Part shown: one piece after another, positions 1 to 9,840 of the stretch
Layout: every line of letters starts with the position of its first letter
How positions within the stretch are numbered: the stretch's first letter is position 1
From: Symsagittifera roscoffensis
Taxonomy: Eukaryota; Xenacoelomorpha; Acoela; Convolutidae
Direction of reading: 5' to 3'
Assembly: GCF_963678635.1 (NCBI RefSeq)
Contig: NC_087063.1
Coordinates: 27,711,649 to 27,771,648, forward strand
DNA length: 60,000 nucleotides
Notes under the pieces: generated by a model
What the model was told of the DNA's origin: nothing
The model's input: the letters and a program-made list of their open reading frames with translations, nothing else
Databases searched by the model: none
Made by a program: the position numbers and the translations under genes

Positions 1-206
1 TTGCTCGTCTCTGCTGGTCTCTCCGCCTTCTTATTGTCCGCCACCACCACTGACGACATTGAGCTTTGGGGCGTGGATGACTCTGCCTCCTCTGCTTCCA
101 TCGGTGTGGATCCCAGTTGTCTGGTCCGGCTGCTCCTTGAGCTATCTCTCGAGTCGATTCTCGCTCCCAGACGGCCAGATAGGGGCCTAGTTGCAAAGAA
201 GGTAGG
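1..206 (-). pseudogene. Fragment downstream of the SGNH ORF, retroelement 3' coding region
   Basis: The minus strand of this stretch has an open frame rich in Glu, Ser and Ala (it includes MEAEEAESSTPQSS) that does not belong to the duplicated module. It follows directly after the end of the SGNH-like ORF of unit 1 and runs off the window edge, so the element continues beyond base 1. I recognise no domain. It may be the C-terminal tail of the SGNH protein or the start of another ORF. Confidence 0.4.
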
Positions 207-2000
207 TATTGGGGCTGGACCAATTTTGAACTTGGCCGTTTCCAGCATGTCTGACTCCAGAATGTCCGACTCCCCTGGGCTTATCAAAATGGATGCCATC
301 CGAAGACGCATCATCCGGAAGGGAGCGTTCCATCATATCGGCCACGTCCAACAATCTTACGGGGAGCAGGCTCCTCTGCTTGATCTGCCTAATCATCTCG
401 TTGATATTGCGCACTTTCTCATTCATCTCTCTCGCGTGCTGGTCAGCCTTTATATTCTATGGGACAGTGCAAATAGTGAGTATCGCGGGATCTAGATAAA
501 TCCTCAGCTCCTCAAGAATACAACACATCTTCTCGTGCAGCCTCATTACCTTTCTCGACCCCCCCTGGACACGTCATTGGTTCCCATCATCAAAGTGAAT
601 GTGTACATCCTCACCATGTCTAATATCTCGAGTGACGCCAACATCTGCGGCGTTGCAGCACCAGAAAAACCCAAGACTCCACTTTGCCAATGTGACTAGA
701 TTGGCGTCAGCACTCGTATCAGGCTGTCCCCTATGATCAAGTGAACCGCACCCTCTGGTATTTTTGTCTGTGTGAAGTATTCAGGCCAAGACGCGTCATG
801 GAAGCAATCCCTTCTCACCCGTTGCGCCGTTGTCCAGTCTATGCGGTTGTGCCTGTCATAGATGCCATCCGTGTTTTTGTTGTAACTCGCGATTATTGCA
901 TTCCTGACTGGATGTTCTCTCCAGGTGGAAGGTCAATCTTCTCGTGCTGAATCGTCTTGAGCCCTCGACTGCAGCCTATCATGTAGCTCCTTGAGACGCG
1001 ATCAACCCGGGCCGATTTGGCTTTTACCGGGAGTTGAACTGGGAGTGTACCCCGGCAGCGCGATATCCATCAATGGCCGTATCGGTTGTGTATCTAGCCG
1101 TCGCACGGAGGGCACGGGCTCAAGCGGTATCCATACATCTAGCCCCTCATTCATGTGCTCTTGGGCTCCTCGGTTTAAATTAAATCGACCTTTTCGACCG
1201 AGGAACCTCATCCATCTCCATCCGCGGCTCTGGTCTCGATCCCGTGGCAGCTGGTTCCGTCGTCCTCGTCTTCCTTTCCTTCTGCTTCGCGAACTCTCGT
1301 TGCCTCCCCTGAATCTTTTCCATCTCTGACTTTATCTGCTCGCAGTTCGCCTCATTCTCGCGCACCTTCTGTGCCTGCTGGTATTCCGCCCTAATCATGC
1401 TCAGACCACGCCTTTCCTGATCCCTCTCGAGGATCGCTTGATCTCTTTCCAGATTCGGCTGATACCTCTCAAGTTTTGCGCCATCCCTATCAAGGTTCGG
1501 TTTATCTCGCTCCCTCTGAGCCCTCTCTAGTTCCTTCTTCAAAATACTCCCGGGTATGCCTCCTCTGTCTGCTGATAGCGTATCATGGACAATGGCCTGC
1601 TCGTGGATTGGGCTGCAAATCCCACTGGCGGTCTGGCGGGGAGTGGGAATTCTCCCGCACCATATTCTGTGTTATTACTCAAGCCGGGGTTCCTTGCCAA
1701 GTCGAATCCCCTCACGCCTCCATCTACGTTCCAGGATAGCCATCTGGTCTGTTCTTGACTGGATAATCCCTCCGAAGTGTAGCCAACCATCAACACGGCT
1801 TATGTCGGTGATTCTCTACATTCCCATTGCGCCTCTAACTGTAGGATAGCGTTCATCGCCGCCAATCTCTTATCGACCTGAGTATAGTCGAGATCCCTCA
1901 AGCGCTTGTATAGCTCGTTGTGGGTAGGCATTTTGAGCGCTCCCGGCATAGACTTCCAGAAAAGATCTGCCATCGTGACTCTATTTTCAGGCGGTCTCAC
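207..2000 (-). pseudogene. Coiled-coil + SGNH/GDSL hydrolase-like ORF, copy 1 (broken)
   Basis: Open pieces in minus order are 2,000-1,800 (N-terminal part, starting MRPPENRVTMADLFWK), 1,796-1,539, 1,542-1,180 (highly charged heptad-like Glu/Arg/Lys/Gln coiled coil), 1,211-1,002 and 426-187. The last piece ends with the SGNH block V signature DGIHFD, the Asp-x-x-His pair of the SGNH/GDSL fold. The block I and III region (about 800-500) is in pieces. Unlike copy 2, this copy keeps the N-terminal start region. Function is inferred from family motifs only; the pieces are in different frames, so it is a pseudogene. Confidence 0.6.
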
Positions 2001-2005
2001 GTATC

Positions 2006-2108
2006 AACCAACTCAAGAAATTCTTTACCAGTTAGACTCAAGAAATACCATTCCCCAAACCAACTCGAGAAGCACCTCACCAGTTAGACTCAAGAAACAC
2101 CTTTCCCC
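2006..2108. repeat. Short direct repeat, about 52 bp x 2
   Basis: Two adjacent units share the pattern caaccaactcaagaa...ccagttagactcaagaaa. They lie just upstream (minus strand) of the start of the SGNH-type ORF of unit 1. In unit 2 one unit is missing as part of the 200-bp deletion, which suggests that slippage or recombination between these repeats created the deletion. Confidence 0.6.
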
Positions 2109-2499
2109 AAATGATACTTGAGAAATGTTTTCCTCTGACACTGCTAATGGAGAACTTGCTCAAGATCTCTTTTTTTCTTCAAACGAGTGTGGCTTGATTG
2201 TCAATTCGATTTTGCAAATCAATCTGATAACCCATTTTTAGACCAAGACGTTCTGTGCCTAACCTAAACCTCCCCCATTACTGTGTTTTCAAAAATATTA
2301 TCCCAAGAATTCTTGGCTAAAATAATTCAATTAGTGATTTTAAGAGCATGCAGAATCATTTGATGTCTTAGCAACATCAACTCTCTAAGATTTAACTGTC
2401 ATGCCAACTACATTAAAACACATCTACCTGCCTCGTGCCCCCTTGCACCTAACTCGTGTCCCCTTTTAACCTAATTCGAGAGTCCTTTGCCTCCTAACT

Positions 2500-3150
2500 C
2501 AAGACAACCATGTCCGGCCAAAGCTCAGGCGATACTCAAGTAGTACTTCTTGTGTAGGTGTACCGTTATCTCCGTTTCTGCAAAGACCACGTGTAGGCTG
2601 GCGTACAATTCCCTAGGGTTCAACTTGCCTCGTAGACCGGCATCGAGACCTCCAGTATCCCTCTTCCGATCATGAAGTCCCTCAGCCTCGTTAGCGCGAA
2701 CATCACGCGTTCGGGGTCTATTGTATTCCTCTCATTGACCCTTGTTACCAAAAAGCACAGGTATTTGCCTTGAACTTATGAAACTGAAGGAGGAAGCGCA
2801 GCCATTCCTACCAACCCCGGTATCTGCCTGAATGTAAACTCCACGTTCTGATATTTTCTCTTGAAGTCGGCCTCTAGTCTCGTCTTGAAGCTCATGTCTG
2901 CCGTTATGCAGATCGCACTTGTCCTATCTGACAAAATAAAGTCGCAGTTGGGTATTTCGAATTTTGTCTTGAAATTTCTCCCTCTTGTAGGCTCAGCTTC
3001 CTCCTGATCCAATTCCAACCTGTTGGTCTTTATCACTTCCTTGAGTTTCTTTATCATCAAATTTTCGGTGTGGGTAAGTTCTACCCCCACTCCCCGGACA
3101 AAAAATTTTTCGACGTCCACGTCGATGATGCTGAGTCTAAATTATCCGGT
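2500..3150 (-). pseudogene. Macro-domain-like ORF, copy 1 (stop codon and 10-bp deletion)
   Basis: This is the downstream duplicate of the macro ORF. It reads well from about 3,120 to 2,776, then meets an in-frame TAA where copy 2 has CAA, and later has a 10-bp deletion relative to copy 2. The N-terminal half contains the segment equivalent to the macro-domain ADP-ribose binding strand (SAICITADMSFKTRLEADFK). The leader sequence of this ORF is fused in frame to the end of the SGNH ORF of copy 2 across the duplication junction. Confidence 0.65.
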
Positions 3151-3193
3151 GGTATCTCAAGTGGCCGATCGGTAGCTGTCCAACCTAAAAGCG

Positions 3194-4850
3194 TATTGGG
3201 GCTGGACCAAAGGTGAACTTGGCCGTTTCCAGCTTGTCCGACTCCAGAATGTCCGACTCCCCTGGGCTTATCAAAATGGATGCCATCCGAAGACGCATCA
3301 TCCGGAAGGGAGCGTTCCATCATATCGGCCACGTCCAACAATCTTACGGGGAGCAGGCTCCTCTGCTTGATCTGCCTAATCATCTCGTTGATATTGCGCA
3401 CTTTCTCATTCATCTCTCTCGCGTGCTGGTCAGCCTTCATATTCTATGGGACAGTGCAAATAGTGAGTATCGCGGGATCTAGATAAATCCTCAGCTCCTC
3501 AAGAATACAACACATTTTCTCGTGCAGCCTGATTACCATTCTCGAACTCCCCCCCCCCCCTGGACACGTCATTGGTTCCCATCATCAAAGTGACCGTGTA
3601 CATCTTCACCATGTCTAACATCTCGAGTGACGCCAACATTTGCATTGCAGCTTCAGAAAAACCCAAGACTCCAACTTGCCAATGTGACTGGGTTGGCGTC
3701 AGCACTCGTATCAGGCTGTCCCCTATGATCAAGTGAACCGCACCCTCTGGTTTTTTTTGGCTGTGTGAAGTATTCAGCCCAAGACGCGTCATGGAAGCAA
3801 TCCCTTCTCACCCGTTGCGCCGTTGTCCAGTCAATGCGGTTGTGCCTGTGATAGATGCCATCCATGTTTTTGTTGTAACTCGCGATTACTGCATTCCTGA
3901 CTGGATGTTCCCTCCAGGCGGAAGGTCGCTCTTCTCGTGCTGAATTGTCGCGAGCCCTCGACTGCAGCCTATCATGTAGTTCCTTGAGACGGGATGAACC
4001 CGGGCCGATTTGGCTTTTACCGGGAGTTGAACTGGGAGTGTACCCCGGCAGCGCGATATCCATTAATGGCCGTATCGGTTGTGTATCTAGACCACGCACG
4101 GAGGGCACCAGCTCAGGCGGTATCCATACCTCTAGCCCCTCATTCATGTGCTCTTGGGCTCCTCGGTCTAAATTAAATCGACCTTTTCGACCGAGGAACC
4201 TCATGCATCTCCATTCGCGACTCTGGTTTCGATCCCGTGGTAGCTGGTTCCGTCGTCCTCGTCTTCCTTTCCTTCAGCTTCGCGAACTCTGGTTGCCTCC
4301 CCTGAATCTTTTCAATCTCTGACTTTATTTGCTCGCATTTCGCCTCATTCTCGCGCACTTTCTGTGCCTGCTGATACTCCACCCTAATCATGCTCAGACC
4401 GCGCCTTGCCTGATCCCTCTCGAGGATCGCTTGATCTCCTTCCAGATTCGCCTGGTACCTCTCAAGTTTCGCGTCATCCCTATCAAGGTTCGGTTTATCT
4501 CGCTCCCTCTGAGCCCTCTCTAGTTCCTTCTTCAAATTACTCCCGGGTATGCCTCCTCCGTCTGCTGAGACCGTATCATGGACAATGGCCTCCTCGTGGA
4601 TTGGGCTGCAAATCCCACTGGCGGTCTGGTGGGGAGTGGGAATTCTCCCGCACCATATACTGTGTTATTACTCAATCCGGGGATCCTTGCCAAGTCGAAT
4701 CCCCTCACGCCTCGTTCCACGTTCCAGGACAGCCATCTGGTCTGTTCTTGACTGGATATTCCCTCCGAAGTGTAGCCAACCATCAACACGGCTTCTGTCG
4801 GTGATTCTCTACATTCCCCTTGCGCCTCTAATTGTAGGATGGCGTCCTTT
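3194..4850 (-). pseudogene. Coiled-coil + SGNH/GDSL hydrolase-like ORF, copy 2 (frameshifted)
   Basis: Minus-order open pieces: 4,789-4,532; 4,535-4,173 (about 120 residues of heptad-like Glu/Arg/Lys coiled coil); 4,204-3,653; 3,792-3,499; 3,440-3,194. The last two carry all visible signatures of an SGNH/GDSL hydrolase: block I IIGDSLIRVL (nucleophile Ser), block III MGTNDVSRG (oxyanion Asn) and block V DGIHFD (Asp...His). Hydrolases of this family cleave acyl or acetyl esters; CR1-type LINE ORF1 proteins also carry such an esterase. No signal peptide or membrane segment is seen. Frames change at least three times and the start region is deleted, so this copy is dead. Confidence 0.68.
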
Positions 4851-4999
4851 CCCTAAACCAACTCGAGAAGCATCTTACCAGTTAGACTCAAGAAACACCT
4901 GTCCCCAATTGATACATGAGAAATGTTTTCCTCTGACACTGCTAATGGAGAACTTGCTCAAGATCTCTTTCTCTCTTCAAACGAGTGTGGCTTGATTGT

Positions 5000-5323
5000 C
5001 AATTCGATTTTGCAAATCAATCTGATAACCCATTTTTAGAGCAAGACGTTCTGTGCATTAACCTAAGCCTCCCCCATTACTGTGTTTTCAAAAATATTAT
5101 CCCAAGAATTCTTGGCTAAAATAATTCAATTAGTGATTTTAAGAGCATGCAGAATTATTTCATTTCTTAGCAACATCAACTCTCTTAGATTTAACTGTCA
5201 TGCCAACTACATAAAAATACATCTACCTGCCTTGTGCCCCTTTGCACATAACTCGTGTCCCCCTTTAACCTAACTCGAGATTCCTTTGCCTCCTAACTCA
5301 AGACAACCATGTCCGGCCAAAGC
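5000..5323. other. Non-coding spacer between the two accessory ORFs (unit 2)
   Basis: No open frame on the minus strand links the end of the macro ORF to the start of the coiled-coil/SGNH ORF. The equivalent stretch in unit 1 is about 2,150-2,500. It could hold a 5' leader or splice acceptor for the SGNH ORF, but I see no specific signal. Confidence 0.4.
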
Positions 5324-6080
5324 TCAGGCGATACTCAAGTAGTACTTCTTGTGTAGGTGTACCGTTATCTCCGTTTCTGCAAAGACAATGTGTAGGCTGG
5401 CGTACAATACCCTAGGGTTCAACTTGCCACTGTTTGGATCGTAGACCGGCATCGAGACCTCCAGTATCCCTCTTTCTATCATGAAGTCCCTCACTCCCGT
5501 TAGCGCCAACATCACGCGTTCGGAGTCTATTGTATTCCTCTCATTGACCCTTGTTACCAAAAAGCACAGGTATTTGCCTGGAACTTGTGAAACTGAAGGA
5601 GGAAGCGCAGCCATTCCTCCCAACCCCGGTATCTGACTGAATGTAAACTCCGCGTTCTGATATTCTCTCTTGAAGTCGGCCTCTAGTCTCGTCTTGAAGC
5701 TCATGTCTGCCGTTATGCAGATCGCACTTGTCCTATCTGACAAAATGAAGTCGCAGTTGGGTATTTCGAATTTTGTCTTGAAATTTCTCCCTATGGTAGG
5801 CTCAGCTTCCTCCTGATCCAATTCCAACCCATTGCTCTTTCTCATTTCCCTGAGCTTCTTTATCATCAAATTTTCGGTGTGGGTAAGTCCTACCCCCACT
5901 CCCCGGACAAAATATTTATCGACGTCCCCGCCGATGATGCTGAGTCTAAATTATCCGGTGGTATCCCAAGTGGCCGATCGGTAGCTGTCCAACCGAAAAG
6001 CGGATCTTTCGTTTTCACATGTTTTTCTGCCGACACGTCGACCTGCTGGATACTTTGCGCTTCTTCTCCCTTTTTTTGAG
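5324..6080 (-). pseudogene. Macro-domain-like ORF (TARG1/OARD1-type), copy 2
   Basis: The main open piece is 5,899-5,324 (191 residues); a preceding piece in another frame (6,080-5,880) encodes the leader. From about residue 48 it follows a TARG1-type macro domain: a strand plus SAICITADMSFKTRLEADFK where macro proteins have the binding-loop helix, GKYLCFLVTR as the central strand, an ERVMLALTGVRDFMIE helix, SMPVYD at the position of the usual MPRIGCG loop, and a closing EITVHL strand. Macro domains bind ADP-ribose or remove it from proteins. Here the glycine-rich second loop is not conserved, so catalysis is doubtful. The single internal frameshift marks it as broken. Confidence 0.6.
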
Positions 6081-6148
6081 GTCACGCATCCATTCTAGTA
6101 TCCTCAAGTTTGTGCTTTCCCTCTTTTATATCTCGCTCTGCTTCAGGT

Positions 6149-6887
6149 CTATCTCTCGTTCTGGTATCGATGATCCTCCTGCAAGGAGTGTTCGCTGTCG
6201 TTGATGATTTGCCATTCTTCATCGGCTACCAGCTCGCCCACATTCACTAACTCCTCGCCTATCTCCTCGGGTTGTAACTTGTCAATCAAGAAGTCATCTC
6301 CAAACCTGTTGTATCTCATGCGTGTCCGCTTGCGATTGGCATCCTTTGTCCTTGCTATCCTTGGCAAGTCTGGGTCCGTCCACTTTGCCACCTCGTTCTG
6401 CTCTGGATCATTCCAATCTTCCTCCTCAAAAGATCCCGCATCTGAATCTGCATGTATTTTCTCATTATCATCCATGCTCACGTCCTCGTTGCCGTCACTT
6501 TTCTCTCTAGTGCCTTTTTCGTTCACTTCACATGCTGGGTCTACCAATAGGCACTCGAGTCCTTCCATGTTCTGTGGTACAAGAAGATTCAGATTTTCAT
6601 AGTGCGCTGCACGCCCTGTACTCAAGCAGTTGAAACGTCCCTGCTGGTGTACCTCCGTCATCATGAACGGTCCTCGCCATTTCTTTAGTATTGTTTTTTG
6701 CCCTTTGGAGGTATGATGTTCTGGAACACCCAGACATATTTTCCCACTGCATACGGTTTCGCCGTAATTCTTTTTTCATCTTAAGTATTTTTTCATCGCA
6801 ATTCTTCCGCTGTCTCATTTGTGCTTGCGCCGTATTCCTCCTGCAGAGCTCGTTCAGTTCCTGTTGTCTCTTGGCAATTTCTTTCAC
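6149..6887 (-). pseudogene. Integrase C-terminal region, two frames
   Basis: Pieces 6,887-6,597 and 6,664-6,149 follow the integrase core. The first is basic with a helical KRQQELNEL stretch. The second begins MMTEVHQQGRFNCLSTGRAA, which resembles the small beta-barrel that closes Ty3/gypsy integrases, and then turns acidic (DGNEDVSMDD...). A frame change near 6,660 separates them. It directly precedes the macro ORF, so that ORF is either a C-terminal extension of Pol or a separate 3' gene. Confidence 0.6.
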
Positions 6888-6937
6888 ATACGCCTGAGGC
6901 GACGTCTTTTACCCTTCGTGTTCTGGATAGAAGAATG

Positions 6938-7510
6938 TTAGGGCATCGTTCTCTCCCTGCCAGTTAACATCATGAAAGGGTGGATTCCTGTTGTTGAGTG
7001 TTGCGTGCTGTTGTACGCCCCTACTACTTGTGGCAGATACGTATCCCAGTCTGTCATATATCTCCAGCAATACACCCTGAGCATGTTCACCAGCGTATTG
7101 TTCTGTCTCTCCACTAATCCGTTAGTCTGAGGATGGTAAGTTGTTGAGTGTGCTTGAGCAGTGTGCGATATCCTCATCAACTCTTTTGTCAAGTCCCCCA
7201 CGAAGGCTTTCCTGCTGTCCGATTGGAATATCATCGGACAACCATATCGCGCTATCCAATGCGTTATCAAATGGTCACAAGTCTCCTCCGGTGAGGCTGT
7301 TTGACACGGCACCACCTCCGCCAACTTCTTAAAGTGGTCTATTATGACCAGTATTTGATTATATCCCAAGTCAGTCAAGCAGATCTTCTGATGGTCTATC
7401 TGCACGACTTCGTTAAATTCTGAGCTCTCTACGGACTTGAGTGGGAACTTCATTTTTCTAGGTTTTTCACTTGTAAACACGACAGACATGCATTCACCCA
7501 CCTCTCGCAA
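6938..7510 (-). pseudogene. Integrase catalytic core
   Basis: This 190-residue open piece carries the retroviral-type integrase triad: Asp in VQIDHQ, Asp in FQSDSRKAF about 55-60 residues later, and Glu in HPQTNGLVERQN about 35 residues after that. Family knowledge: this core joins element cDNA to host DNA. A CxxC pair of the N-terminal zinc domain (ACLSCL) is readable in a different frame around 7,490-7,510, showing a frameshift at the domain boundary. Confidence 0.9.
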
Positions 7511-7531
7511 GCTTTTCTTAACAATGGCCAG

Positions 7532-8110
7532 TCAAGACTGTGTAGTATTCTTTCGTTGTACCTTTTTTATCCCCTGATGTCCCATCTGATCGTACGATCT
7601 GAGATTATCCTTGTGTAATATCTTCTCCTCAGCTTTTCTTCTACAGGCTACCACACCATCAGCTGTGTGATAGAGTAAATCTCTTCTCTCTTTTTTGAAC
7701 TGACTCAAGATCTTGTAACCAACTTCCTCTAGATCCTGTTTCTCTTTGACTCCTGTCCGGATCCATTTGGAGAGATTGCTCGTCATCCTGTCATTCTTCT
7801 GGACTCGTATCAGATTCCACAGCCTATAGCTCGCTTTGACGTGTTGCTTCAATGCCATCATCTGATTATTCAGTTCTCCAACACTGTGGATGTCGTCTTT
7901 TAACTTGACGCAGACTATCCTTCTCAGGACCTCCCTGTTTTCATCTGACACCAGGTTTGTCCTGGCATTTGAATTGCTTGAAAACTCCCTGAACGGTTTC
8001 CTTGATACTGCAATTTTCTCAAGCTCTTCTGCTCCGTCCACCTCCTGTTGATCTAGATTGTACGTTCCCGAGGAAGGATCGGTTTGTAGTTCCCTGTCGA
8101 GGTGCCTCAT
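7532..8110 (-). pseudogene. Pol linker and integrase N-terminal zinc-domain start
   Basis: This 192-residue open piece has charged, helical sequence and ends with a segment containing HKDN...MGHQG, which fits the two His of the integrase HHCC domain. The two Cys follow after a frame change. The upstream part is a linker with no domain I recognise. Confidence 0.6.
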
Positions 8111-8184
8111 CTTCTCTTCTTCTCTTCTGTTAATATCATGCAGAGACTGTCTTGGTCATCGCCACTCTCCTCTGAGTCTTCATC

Positions 8185-8895
8185 TCATTCTTCGGACTCC
8201 CCGGACAATTTCTCTTCTTCAGCATCTTCTTCTGATGTGGGCCACTCCCCGGACTCTTGACCCAGTCCAAAGTGTTCGGCCTCCTCCCTAAATGACCCTT
8301 TCTTCTTTCGAACCATAGTCTGCCTTAGTATTTTTTCCGGGATTTTCTCAACTAATGACTGCACGACTTCTTTGTCATCAGATTGCTTTTCTTTCAACGA
8401 GTCCTCGCCATATAGAGCAGCATTTCTTCTCAGTTTTGTGACTTCCGGCTCGTCTTTGTCGATGTTCCGGACTACGGGTTCATCGTCTGCTAGATTCTCG
8501 AGCAATCTCCTCAAACCCTCACTTATCTCCGCACTTCCCGTCTCTACTTGATTGAGATCGTAACCTTTTGCCTTGAGTGTTTCCCTCACTATTTTTGACT
8601 TGAGCATTACTTCCATTGGCATCCCTCGGTTTTTCTTCAAAATTGTTTTCTCTGGACGCTCCTCTGGTAGCTCGGGATGATCCTCTATAGGTTTATCAGT
8701 CTTGTCGAGCCACCTCGTGAGTGGAAGGCTATCGTACCTTTCCTTATCCATAAAAAAGAAGCCATCTTTGATTTCTGGCCTATCCGCCTCCCTTTGCTTC
8801 TGTCTCTCGTAGAGTTCCGTCTTTTTACTCAAGCTATCGGTATTTTGATGTTTGTCCCTCGTTCTGTGTTCAATGATCATCTTGTAGCCATCCAA
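8185..8895 (-). pseudogene. RNase H C-terminus plus long acidic linker
   Basis: The N-terminal residues (IIEHRTRDKHQNTDSLSKK) match the end of a Ty3-type RNase H, with Asp at the place of the last catalytic residue (NADALSR type). About 200 residues of Glu/Lys/Asp-rich linker follow, ending in an acidic run (SEEDAEEEKLSGESEE). This is unusually long between RNase H and integrase compared with minimal gypsy elements. The frame differs from that of the pieces on both sides. Confidence 0.65.
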
Positions 8896-9077
8896 GCGAA
8901 CTATTCATCTCCCAATGTAGCTTCGATCCATTGAGTACGTTTTCAACCAGCTGAGTGCTCTATTGTCGACTCGTAACTTGAATGGTTCGCTACCTAGGTA
9001 CGCCCTTTATTTCTCGACAATCATGACCACCGCAAACATCTCTGCCTTAGGTGCCCCGTACTTCATCTCTGTATCAC

Positions 9078-9469
9078 TCACGACTTTGCCCCGTATGCTA
9101 TCGGTCTCAAGACTGTCCTCCCGTTGCATTCCTGCTCTTGATGGAGTACGCCAGAGGTCGCTACCACCGACGCATCCGTATCCAGCACGTACATTCTTTT
9201 TCCGTAGGCGTACCTAGCACCGGTGCTACACTTAACCCCTTCTTTATTCTTTGGAGTGACTCTTCTGCTGCGTTGTTCCACATGAAATTCTTGTGCCTAA
9301 TGAGTTGATGCATCGTGTCCACTTTGTCCGCATAGCCGTTAATGAATTCCCTGAAATAGTTCGCAAAACCCGAGAAGATCATCAATTGATGCTCCGTTTT
9401 CGGTAATTTCCAGGTCAGAACCGCCTCTACTGCGTCTGGGTCTGGTCTGATGCCATGTCTATCCACCAT
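9078..9469 (-). pseudogene. Reverse transcriptase connection / RNase H N-terminal part
   Basis: Two overlapping open pieces (9,469-9,161 and 9,281-9,078) in different frames. The first has the post-RT connection (MIFSGFANYFREFINGYA, FMWNNAAEESLQRIKKGL). The second has VLDTDASVVATSGVLHQ, holding the first RNase H catalytic Asp. One base of indel near 9,170-9,190 separates them. Confidence 0.75.
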
Positions 9470-9753
9470 CCTCCCAGGTATTCAATCGAGTCCTTGAGTA
9501 TCTCGCACTTCGATGGCTTGCATTTTAGTCCCGCTCTTTTCATGCAAGCGAACACCTCGTTTAGTCGCTCCATATGGTCCTCTAAACAAGGTGTCGCTAT
9601 TACCATGTCGTCCACGTAGCACATCATCAGGTTATCATATTTCTTCGTTACGCTTGTCAATGCGTGTGCCATCAATCGTTGAAAATGTAGCCGTGGCCTT
9701 GCAAAGACCAAAGGGCATCCTTTTCCATTGAAACAGCCCCAGCTCACAGGCAA
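9427..9753 (-). pseudogene. Reverse transcriptase, palm/thumb part with YVDD
   Basis: This 108-residue open piece contains the catalytic YVDD box (MMCYVDDMVIATP), the upstream FQRLMAHAL helix and the downstream LKCKPSKCEILKDSIEYLGG motif of Ty3/gypsy RT. It is separated from the fingers part (9,841-11,148) by an in-frame stop at about 9,841 and a frame disturbance near 9,780. Confidence 0.9.
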
Positions 9754-9840
9754 ACCCTGTTTTGTCCCTGTATTGCTTCCTCAGTGGAACCTGCCAAAAG
9801 CCAATCCTAAATCAAGAGTTGTAAAAAGTTTTGCATCGCC

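Larger units (their letters stand above)
207..3193 (-). repeat. Tandem duplication unit 1 (2,987 bp) of the macro+SGNH module
   Basis: This segment matches 3,194-6,002 along its whole length with scattered substitutions and small indels. Both units begin at the same string (tattggggctggac at 207 and 3,194) and both end at aaaagcg (3,193 and 6,002). Unit 1 keeps about 200 bp (roughly 1,852-2,052) that unit 2 has lost, and it has lost 10 bp inside the macro ORF near 2,628 that unit 2 keeps. The two copies therefore decayed independently after duplication. Confidence 0.93.
3194..6002 (-). repeat. Tandem duplication unit 2 (2,809 bp) of the macro+SGNH module
   Basis: This is the upstream copy in minus-strand reading, directly continuous with integrase. 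It carries the better preserved macro ORF and SGNH ORF. It lacks about 200 bp that encode the N-terminal start of the SGNH-protein ORF in unit 1, which makes up most of the length difference. The junction with unit 1 at 3,193/3,194 is sharp. Confidence 0.93.

Noticed and set aside
207-6002. Envelope gene in the 3' position of the retroelement
   Set aside because: No signal peptide, furin-like site or membrane anchor is seen; the ORFs match macro and SGNH patterns instead.
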